A DNA stretch of 10,697 nt, from assembly GCA_964394905.1 (NCBI GenBank), contig CAYMZF010000021.1, positions 1-10,697 on the forward strand. Direction: 5' to 3'. Of this stretch, positions 6,403 to 10,697 are shown one piece after another (position 1 is the stretch's first letter; each line of letters begins with the position of its first letter). The DNA comes from GCA-002840305 sp964394905. Lineage in GTDB: Bacteria; Patescibacteriota; Patescibacteriia; Patescibacteriales; UBA12465. The notes under the pieces were generated by a model. That model was not told the origin of the DNA. It searched no databases and was given only the letters and a program-made list of their open reading frames with translations. Made by a program: the position numbers and the translations under genes.

Positions 6403-6744
6403 ATGAAATTTAAAGGAATATTTTTGTTTTTTTTAACTTTGTTTTTTTGTTTTTCGGTCGGTTTAAGTGTTCAAGCGACAACGGTTAATTTAGATAATCC
6501 TTTAGGGGCTTCCACTACCGTTCAAACTTTAGTCGGTCGAGTTATTGATGCTGTCTTGGGTGTAGTCGGGTCACTAGCTTTGGTTATGTTTATTTATGGC
6601 GGTTTTATCTGGATGACCGCTTCAGGTAATGAGCAGAGCGTCACTAAAGGTAAAAATATCATAATGTGGGCGGCTTTAGGTTTAGTAGTTATTTTCTCAT
6701 CCTACGCTTTAGTTAAATTTGTTATCGGGGCTATCGGAGCTTAA
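6403..6744 (+). CDS. VirB2/TrbC-like pilin-type membrane protein
   Basis: A 113-aa protein with the layout of VirB2/TrbC pilin subunits. A signal peptide runs to about residue 25 (cleavage likely after VQA), followed by a short polar stretch. The first hydrophobic helix is at about 47-72 (VLGVVGSLALVMFIYGGF), and a polar turn follows (TASGNEQSVTKGKN, 72-85). A second helix spans about 86-111. The YGGFIWMTASGN segment is characteristic of the small pilin-like conjugal proteins often seen in Patescibacteria. In type IV secretion these subunits polymerise into a pilus or form an inner-membrane ring. No VirB4, VirB6 or other secretion gene is in the window, so it is an orphan here and its partners must be elsewhere if it works in such a machine. 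The start follows a strong promoter by 21 nt. No terminator was found behind it. Confidence 0.75.
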   Translation: MKFKGIFLFFLTLFFCFSVGLSVQATTVNLDNPLGASTTVQTLVGRVIDAVLGVVGSLALVMFIYGGFIWMTASGNEQSVTKGKNIIMWAALGLVVIFSSYALVKFVIGAIGA

Positions 6745-6783
6745 TATAATAAGTAATGTTTATTTATTGGTCTAAGTTATCGG

Positions 6784-6811
6784 TTGACATTATTTTTTTT
6801 TCTTGTAAAAT
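6784..6811 (+). promoter_or_regulatory. near-consensus promoter of tRNA-Tyr
   Basis: A perfect -35 TTGACA (6784-6789), a 16-bp spacer, then TAAAAT (6806-6811). Predicted start near 6818, about 22 nt before the mature tRNA 5' end. It may also drive the small membrane ORF and fpg downstream. Confidence 0.75.
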
Positions 6812-6839
6812 AAATAAGGTTGAACTTTAAAATGTCATT

Positions 6840-6922
6840 GGGTCGATACCAAAGCGGTCAACTGGGGCAGACTGTAAATCTGCTGGCGTTAGCCTTCGTA
6901 AGTTCGAATCTTACTCGGCCCA
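6840..6922 (+). tRNA. tRNA-Tyr (anticodon GTA), CCA not encoded
   Basis: An 83-nt class II tRNA. The acceptor is GGGTCGA (6840-6846) with TCGGCCC (6915-6921), one G-T pair, and the discriminator is A6922. The anticodon stem is GCAGA/TCTGC around CTGTAAA, giving GTA. A variable arm GGC-GTTA-GCC and a T arm GTAAG-TTCGAAT-CTTAC are present. The bases after the discriminator are CAA, so CCA must be added by the nucleotidyltransferase, in contrast to tRNA-Thr in this window. Confidence 0.97.
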
Positions 6923-6941
6923 CAATTTTACTCTCATTCTT

Positions 6942-7043
6942 ATGCTTATAAATCCTGATAAAATCGGTTTAAGTTTTGTAAAAATATTTCTAATACTATT
7001 GTTAATTTTAGGAACAGTGGTTTTTATTTTATCTTTTATTTAA
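6942..7043 (+). CDS. possible 33-aa single-TM microprotein
   Basis: A 33-codon frame from ATG 6942 to TAA 7041-7043. A polar start (MLINPDKIGLSF) with one lysine on each side of residue 10 is followed by a hydrophobic run of about 19 residues (IFLILLLILGTVVFILSFI), enough for one transmembrane helix. It fills most of the space between tRNA-Tyr (19 nt upstream) and fpg (10 nt downstream), a spacing typical of a real gene in a compact operon. There is no family call. It could be a membrane microprotein, or a chance frame in a T-rich leader, since T-rich DNA readily yields hydrophobic codons. There is no Shine-Dalgarno sequence, but that is true of every gene here. Confidence 0.4.
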   Translation: MLINPDKIGLSFVKIFLILLLILGTVVFILSFI

Positions 7044-7053
7044 TTTTAATTTT

Positions 7054-7956
7054 ATGCCGGAATTACCCGAAGTAGAAACAATCAGAAACGGTTTACGCCG
7101 TTTTGTTTTAAATAAAGAAATCAAAACATTTATCATTAATGATCAAAAATTAGGTTTAAGTTTGGCCGGTCTTAAAAAACTGCGAGGCGACTCTTTAATT
7201 GAAGTAAGTCGTTTGGGAAAAATGCTGATCTTTTCTTTTAAACACAGCAACCTTAAATTATTAATTCATTTAAAGATGACCGGACAATTGATTTTTTGTT
7301 TAGATAATCGAATTAAAAGAAACGGAAAGCCGGTAGTTTCAAGTAGTATTCTGTTGGCCGGAGGTCATTCGGACAAAAAACTTATTAATATTTCCGACAG
7401 TGATTTAAAATATATTCGTTTTCAAATAATTTTTTCCGATGGTTATCGTTTAGTTTTGAATGACGCTCGACGATTTGCTTATGTTAAGTTAGTCAATCCG
7501 GTTATTTTTTCTATTATTCAAAAGAGATTCGGTTTGGAACCCTTATCTAATAATTTTTCTTTTAAAAATTTTTTATCTTTGATTACAAGTCGGCCTAACA
7601 AAAATATAAAAGCATTTTTACTTAATCAATCGTTAATTGCCGGAATTGGAAATATTTATGCCGATGAAATTTTATTCGCTACAAAAATTAATCCTCAAAA
7701 AAAAGTCGGCGATTTGAATTTAAAACAACAAAAAGCGATGTATGATAATATAAAAAGAATTTTACGTTTGGCGGTTAAAAAGCGGGGGACAACTTTTAAC
7801 ACTTATGTTGATGCCGAGGGTCAAAGCGGTGGGTTTGTTAAACTGCTTAAAGTATACGGACGAGACGGTGATAAGTGTTATAATTGCGGGAAAATTATCA
7901 AGAAAACTAAAATTGCCGGACGGGGAACTCGTTACTGTCCGAAATGTCAGGTTTAA
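7054..7956 (+). CDS. mutM: formamidopyrimidine-DNA glycosylase
   Basis: Base-excision repair enzyme that removes oxidised purines such as 8-oxoguanine and cuts the abasic site. It is complete at 300 aa. N-terminal MPELPEVET gives the catalytic P2 and E3. The catalytic lysine is K56 (LGKMLIF). HLKMTG supplies the conserved His and the intercalating Met, and NDARRF the Arg and Phe of the same wedge. The helix-two-turn-helix is LNQSLIAGIGNIYADEILF with the conserved Asn. The C-terminal zinc finger has CYNCG, 16 residues, then CPKC. It is about 30 aa longer than usual because of an extra loop near residues 85-117. It lies 10 nt behind the 33-aa ORF and no clear promoter lies directly upstream, so it is likely transcribed from the tRNA-Tyr promoter. 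A weak internal site (TTGTTA, 17 bp, TTTTAT) is possible. Also named fpg. Confidence 0.97.
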   Translation: MPELPEVETIRNGLRRFVLNKEIKTFIINDQKLGLSLAGLKKLRGDSLIEVSRLGKMLIFSFKHSNLKLLIHLKMTGQLIFCLDNRIKRNGKPVVSSSILLAGGHSDKKLINISDSDLKYIRFQIIFSDGYRLVLNDARRFAYVKLVNPVIFSIIQKRFGLEPLSNNFSFKNFLSLITSRPNKNIKAFLLNQSLIAGIGNIYADEILFATKINPQKKVGDLNLKQQKAMYDNIKRILRLAVKKRGTTFNTYVDAEGQSGGFVKLLKVYGRDGDKCYNCGKIIKKTKIAGRGTRYCPKCQV

Positions 7957-7963
7957 ATTTAAG

Positions 7964-7991
7964 TTGACTTTTACTCTTTATTTGTTATAAT
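7964..7991 (+). promoter_or_regulatory. promoter of rpmG and the AI-2E-family gene
   Basis: TTGACT (7964-7969), a 16-bp spacer, and an extended -10 TGT-TATAAT (TATAAT at 7986-7991). It begins 7 nt after the fpg stop. Predicted start near 7998 with a leader of about 32 nt. Confidence 0.75.
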
Positions 7992-8029
7992 ACCTTTGTT
8001 AAAGCAAAATAATAATTTATTAGAAAAAT

Positions 8030-8188
8030 ATGTCACAAGACAACATGATAAAAATGGAATGTACTGAATGTAAGCAAGTATCTCATCATTCTCATAAAAA
8101 TAAAAAAACTTTAAAAGCGGTTCGGTTAGAATTAAGCAAGTTTTGTAAGTTTTGTCGAAAAAATACACTTCATAAAGAAACTAAATAA
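8030..8188 (+). CDS. rpmG: 50S ribosomal protein L33, zinc-ribbon form
   Basis: A 52-aa ribosomal protein, too short for many ORF filters. The frame begins MSQDNMIKMECTECK and ends CRKNTLHKETK, both recognisable L33 segments. Four cysteines in two CxxC pairs (C11, C14, C39, C42) form the zinc ribbon of the C-plus type, so this form would need zinc, unlike the paralogue without cysteines. The ATG at 8030 is preferred over internal ATGs at codons 6 and 9 because the MSQDN start resembles other L33 proteins as I recall them. It is driven by the promoter at 7964 and is 23 nt before the membrane-protein gene. A run of six As near its end (8158-8163) keeps the frame intact. Confidence 0.92.
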   Translation: MSQDNMIKMECTECKQVSHHSHKNKKTLKAVRLELSKFCKFCRKNTLHKETK

Positions 8189-8211
8189 TTATATCTAAAA
8201 CTAAAAAATGA

Positions 8212-9297
8212 ATGAAGGACAAAATTCTTTCTAAATATTTTTTAATATTTTTGATAATCTTGGCCTCTTTGGCTTGTATTTTGTTATTTAAATCTTTTTT
8301 GATTGAAATAATAATTGCGGCGGTTTTGGCTTCAGTTTTCTATAAACCGTTTACTAAATTAAGTAAATTTTTAAAAGGACGTCAAAAACTTGCGGCTTTT
8401 TTGATGAGCTTATTTTTATTATTGATAATCGTTATTCCGATAAGTACTTTGGTTATTCAAATCAGTAAAAAAGCTCCGACCGCTTATATTGAAATGGTTG
8501 AGTTTGTAAATACAACTAGTGCTAATTTTAAAAATAATTTTTCGGCTAATTTTGGTTTTGATTTAAGTAATAGTAAAGTTGAATCGGTTATTTTGAATTC
8601 GATTAAAAAGGTAAGTGATTGGTTAGCTTCAGCCGTACCGTTAATTTTAAAAGGAACTTCTAATTTTATAATCTCTTTAGTTTTAATGCTGTTAACAACT
8701 TTCTTTTTCTTTATTGACGGTAGAAAAATGTTGGCTAAATTGAAATTATGGTCGCCTTTACCTAATAAGTATGACTTAATAATTTTTAAAAAATTCAGAG
8801 AAATAAGTTTTAGCGCTTTAATTTCTACTTTTGTAACAGCCGGTATTCAAGGAGTTATTGGAATTATCGGTTTTTTAATTGTGGGAGTACCGGCATTGTT
8901 TCCGGGATTATTATTAGCTTTTGCTTGCCTTATTCCTTATGTCGGTGGGATGATTGTTTATGTACCGATAGGAATCTATTTGATTTTAGCCGGACAAATT
9001 TGGCAAGGAATTTTTATCCTTATTTGGGGAGCGGTTATTATCGGTAACGCCGATAATGTTATTCGTGCCTATATCTTACACGGTACGGCTAAAATTAATC
9101 CAATTTTTTTAATTTTTGCTTTAATGGGCGGAATTATATTATTTGGTTTTTGGGGTTTAGTTTTAGGTCCGTTAATTTTGTCTTTAATCGTTACTATTTT
9201 TAGTATTTATGAATTGGAATATGGAAAAGATTTGGAAGAAGTAGATTTAAAAAAGACTAAGATAAAAGATTTAAAAGAAATAAAAAAAGAAAAATAG
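8212..9297 (+). CDS. AI-2E-family transporter (PerM/YdiK-like membrane protein)
   Basis: A 361-aa polytopic membrane protein. Several hydrophobic helices at the N-terminus (about residues 9-45 and 60-85) lead into a soluble middle segment (about 85-150), and then a helical C-terminal block. The block carries GVPALFPGLLLAFACLIPYVGG, read here as the signature VGVPALFPG and LIPYVGGMIV. It also has DNVIRAYILHG and FGFWGLVLGPLILSL, all typical of this family. The C-terminus is a charged Lys/Glu-rich tail of about 30 residues. Despite the family name, members include Na/H antiporters and proteins of unknown substrate, so no substrate is claimed. The start is the ATG at 8212. An overlapping ATG at 8208 leads to an early stop. 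The stop is a tandem TAG-TAA. Probably co-transcribed with rpmG. Confidence 0.88.
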   Translation: MKDKILSKYFLIFLIILASLACILLFKSFLIEIIIAAVLASVFYKPFTKLSKFLKGRQKLAAFLMSLFLLLIIVIPISTLVIQISKKAPTAYIEMVEFVNTTSANFKNNFSANFGFDLSNSKVESVILNSIKKVSDWLASAVPLILKGTSNFIISLVLMLLTTFFFFIDGRKMLAKLKLWSPLPNKYDLIIFKKFREISFSALISTFVTAGIQGVIGIIGFLIVGVPALFPGLLLAFACLIPYVGGMIVYVPIGIYLILAGQIWQGIFILIWGAVIIGNADNVIRAYILHGTAKINPIFLIFALMGGIILFGFWGLVLGPLILSLIVTIFSIYELEYGKDLEEVDLKKTKIKDLKEIKKEK

Positions 9298-9308
9298 TAA
9301 ATTTATTA

Positions 9309-9314
9309 TATAAT
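9309..9314 (+). promoter_or_regulatory. possible -10 box for the rubrerythrin unit
   Basis: TATAAT at 9309-9314 would place the start near 9321 and give a 21-nt leader. A second TATAAT at 9322-9327 would give a leader of about 8 nt. Neither has a good -35 in this A-rich stretch, so a promoter here is only likely by position. Confidence 0.35.
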
Positions 9315-9341
9315 CTCTTTTTATAATTAATATTTAAATTT

Positions 9342-9872
9342 ATGTTAGGAGAAAAAACAAAAAAAAATTTAGAAGAAGCTTTTGCCGGAGAGTCAAAGGC
9401 CAGAAATAAGTATGATTATTTCGCCAGTATTTTTAGAAAAGCGGGTTATGTTCAAATTGCTAATATTTTTGAAGAGACCGCTAGAAATGAAAAAGAACAT
9501 GCTAAATTATGGGCTAAGCAATTAGAACTTATTCCCAGTGAATTGAAAGATATTCTAAAAGCGGCGATTGAAGGCGAAAAATTTGAAACTGAAAGTATGT
9601 ATCCTCGCATGTATCAAGAAGCTTTGGAAGAAGGACATGAAGATATCGCTAAAATGTTTAAAGAAGTAGGAGAAGTGGAAGAAAAGCATGAGGAGCGTTA
9701 CAGAAAATTATTGGATAATTTGGAAAAAGGCGAGGTCTTTAAAAAACCGGAAGTTAAACGTTGGAAATGTAATAATTGCGGTTATATCCATGAAGGAACC
9801 GAGGCTCCGGAAACTTGTCCGGCTTGTTCTCATCCTCAAGCTTACTTTGAAGTGTTTGAAGAAACTTACTAA
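9342..9872 (+). CDS. rubrerythrin
   Basis: Cytoplasmic non-haem iron peroxidase that reduces hydrogen peroxide in anaerobes and microaerophiles. It is 176 aa. The ferritin-like four-helix domain (about 1-130) supplies the diiron ligands E17, E50 and H53 (ExxH), E79 and E82 (GEKFE), and E113 and H116 (EEKH). The C-terminal rubredoxin domain has C143-xx-C146 and C159-xx-C162 (CNNCGY, CPAC), which hold one iron and pass electrons to the diiron site. The usual fusion order and length are intact. The stop is a tandem TAA-TAA. A desulforedoxin-like gene follows after 60 nt without a terminator between them, which suggests a shared transcript and possibly an electron-transfer pair. Confidence 0.97.
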   Translation: MLGEKTKKNLEEAFAGESKARNKYDYFASIFRKAGYVQIANIFEETARNEKEHAKLWAKQLELIPSELKDILKAAIEGEKFETESMYPRMYQEALEEGHEDIAKMFKEVGEVEEKHEERYRKLLDNLEKGEVFKKPEVKRWKCNNCGYIHEGTEAPETCPACSHPQAYFEVFEETY

Positions 9873-9932
9873 TAAGGTAAAGAAATAGAATAAAAAAATA
9901 TTTTGTTTGTATTAAAAATTAATAATAATTTT

Positions 9933-10067
9933 ATGGAAAATCGAGTTGGTAAAGTTTTCTATTGTACTATTTGCGGAAATGAAGTGGAATTTGTGAAAGA
10001 TAGCGGAACTCCGATAATTTGTTGCGGAAAAGAAATGGTAGAGAAGGAAGGGGAAAAAGAGGAATAA
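9933..10067 (+). CDS. desulforedoxin-like iron protein, 44 aa
   Basis: A tiny protein missed by length cut-offs. Its order matches desulforedoxin: GKVFYCTICGNEVE, then IICCGKEMV, with cysteines C11, C14, C30 and C31. The adjacent Cys-Cys pair is diagnostic of the Fe(Cys)4 site of desulforedoxin and of the N-terminal domain of desulfoferrodoxin (superoxide reductase). The C-terminus is a short Lys/Glu tail. The superoxide-reductase catalytic domain is absent, so it is a stand-alone electron carrier rather than an enzyme. As the partner of rubrerythrin in one transcript, it may deliver electrons to it (inference). A terminator lies 19 nt behind the stop. Confidence 0.88.
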   Translation: MENRVGKVFYCTICGNEVEFVKDSGTPIICCGKEMVEKEGEKEE

Positions 10068-10086
10068 TTTCTGGTAAAATATTTCT

Positions 10087-10115
10087 AAAAGAACCGTTTT
10101 AAACGGTTCTTTTAT
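10087..10115 (+). terminator. Rho-independent terminator of the rubrerythrin unit
   Basis: A perfect stem AAAAGAACCG (10087-10096) with CGGTTCTTTT (10104-10113), a 7-nt loop and a T tail. The matching A-run on the 5' side means it could also stop transcription from the other strand. Confidence 0.85.
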
Positions 10116-10149
10116 TTATCTGTAGTTTAAGTTCTTTTTAACTTGAGTT

Positions 10150-10158
10150 TGTTATAAT
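10150..10158 (+). promoter_or_regulatory. extended -10 promoter placed for a leaderless mRNA
   Basis: TGT-TATAAT (TATAAT 10153-10158) with no good -35. The base 7 nt downstream is the A of the ATG at 10165, so transcription is predicted to start at or within a base or two of the start codon. Confidence 0.55.
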
Positions 10159-10164
10159 TTTAAT

Positions 10165-10697
10165 ATGAAAAAAAGTATTAAAAAACAAGCTAAATTATTA
10201 AGAAAAAAAGGTTATTCTTTTAGGGAAATAAGTTTATGGTGTGGGGTTTCTAAAAGCACCGCCTCGCTTTGGTGTCGGAGTGAATTTTTAAATGATAGGG
10301 CTAAAAAAAGAATTAAGAATTTGGGTGATATTGGACGAGAAAAAGGAAGAATAACCAATAGAGAAAAAAGAAAAAGAGAATTAGAGACAATTGATAATAA
10401 TTGTTTAGTTTTAAAGAATAAAAAATACAATATTGATGATTATAAATTGTTTTTAGCTTTATTGTATTGGGGTGAGGGAGGTAAAACTAATGATTATTTT
10501 AATTTTATAAATTCTGATCCAGAAATGATAAAAGTATTTTTATATTTATTAAGAAAATCTTTTAATATTAATGAGAATAAATTTCATATTAGGTTGCATC
10601 TACATGAATATCATAACAGGGAAGAGATGATAAGTTTTTGGTCTAATGTTACTGGTATTGAAAAAAATAGTTTTTCTATATATAATAAACCACATAC
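10165..10697 (+). CDS. helix-turn-helix protein with LAGLIDADG-like motif, 3' end cut
   Basis: 177 codons are visible and the frame is open at the window edge. Residues 4-40 look like a helix-turn-helix of the resolvase/homeodomain-like type (LLRKKGYSFREISLWCGVSK, then STASLW). A very basic linker follows (about 45-72). At 97-105 the sequence LALLYWGEG aligns with the LAGLIDADG helix, with E104 in the acidic catalytic position. It continues with FNFINSDPEMIKVF and RLHLHEYHN, then MISFWSNVTGI, a pattern expected after that helix in single-motif homing endonuclease-like domains. Such proteins dimerise through this helix. It may be a mobile homing-type nuclease or a domesticated regulator. It is not within a visible intron or intein. 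The ATG at 10165 immediately follows a leaderless-type promoter. Confidence 0.65.
   Translation, partial: MKKSIKKQAKLLRKKGYSFREISLWCGVSKSTASLWCRSEFLNDRAKKRIKNLGDIGREKGRITNREKRKRELETIDNNCLVLKNKKYNIDDYKLFLALLYWGEGGKTNDYFNFINSDPEMIKVFLYLLRKSFNINENKFHIRLHLHEYHNREEMISFWSNVTGIEKNSFSIYNKPH

Noticed and set aside
6756..6830. A 24-codon ORF between the pilin and tRNA-Tyr
   Set aside because: It runs across the near-consensus tRNA-Tyr promoter, which explains the sequence better. It has no recognisable protein feature.
7805..7990. Plus-strand frame overlapping the end of mutM
   Set aside because: Out of frame with the mutM zinc finger, which is intact and well conserved.
8158..8163. Possible frameshift at the A-run near the end of rpmG
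   Set aside because: Six As keep the frame and yield the expected L33 C-terminus NTLHKETK, so the gene is intact.
7971..8168. Minus-strand frame of 65 codons
   Set aside because: It lies antisense over rpmG and its promoter. The plus-strand L33 with four cysteines explains the region.
9688..9888. Plus-strand frame overlapping the end of rubrerythrin
   Set aside because: Out of frame with the rubredoxin domain, and its residues are a Lys/Leu-rich by-product of that coding sequence.
10212..10430. Minus-strand frame of 72 codons
   Set aside because: Antisense to the HTH-LAGLIDADG gene, which has its own promoter and coherent domains.
1..10697. Alternative genetic code with UGA read as Gly or Trp
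   Set aside because: No gene contains an in-frame TGA, and Trp and Gly are encoded by ordinary codons, so the standard bacterial code suffices.
1..10697. CRISPR array, insertion sequence or tRNA-linked integrated element
   Set aside because: No regularly spaced repeats, transposase, integrase or duplicated tRNA 3' end was seen. The HNH gene beside tRNA-Thr alone does not show integration.

Overview
The window is AT-rich bacterial DNA that looks like a Candidatus Patescibacteria (CPR) genome, most likely from the Parcubacteria side. This is inference from composition and gene style: compact genes, a lone VirB2-type pilin, a membrane-anchored TPR protein beside triosephosphate isomerase, a small zinc-ribbon L33, and an Fpg with a long loop. 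No rRNA or marker phylogeny is available here. Reading frames are intact under the standard bacterial code. The 13 visible stops are 11 TAA and 2 TAG, with no TGA. None of the inspected start codons has a Shine-Dalgarno sequence.

Layout. 1-1749 (minus) is gyrB, with its 3' end outside the window. A divergent promoter region (1750-1913) separates it from a plus-strand unit at 1914-4821: a GalE-like sugar-nucleotide epimerase, triosephosphate isomerase (tpiA), a membrane-anchored TPR protein, tRNA-Thr(GGT) and a small HNH-like protein. Gaps are 3-19 nt and the unit closes with a hairpin terminator at 4827. Two single-gene units of unknown role follow, each with its own terminator: a very acidic 168-aa protein (4947-5453) and a two-TM protein with an SPFH/band-7-like domain (5579-6310). 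A VirB2/TrbC-like pilin (6403-6744) has a strong promoter of its own.

Next, tRNA-Tyr(GTA) (6840-6922) stands behind a near-consensus promoter and is followed closely by an unlisted 33-codon membrane ORF (6942-7043) and fpg/mutM (7054-7956). A further promoter drives rpmG (L33, 8030-8188, too short for routine ORF calling) and an AI-2E-family membrane protein (8212-9297). Rubrerythrin (9342-9872) and a 44-aa desulforedoxin-like protein (9933-10067) form an oxidative-stress pair closed by a terminator. The last gene (10165 to the window end, truncated) joins an N-terminal helix-turn-helix to a LAGLIDADG-like motif and may be made from a leaderless mRNA.

The genes are mostly housekeeping: topoisomerase, glycolysis, translation, base-excision repair and peroxide defence. 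I see no CRISPR array, defence island or insertion sequence. The points most worth a second look are the two tRNA genes embedded in protein-coding units, the rubrerythrin-desulforedoxin pair, the HTH-LAGLIDADG protein, the two orphan genes at 4947-6310, and translation initiation without Shine-Dalgarno signals. No stretch longer than 300 bases lacks a gene.
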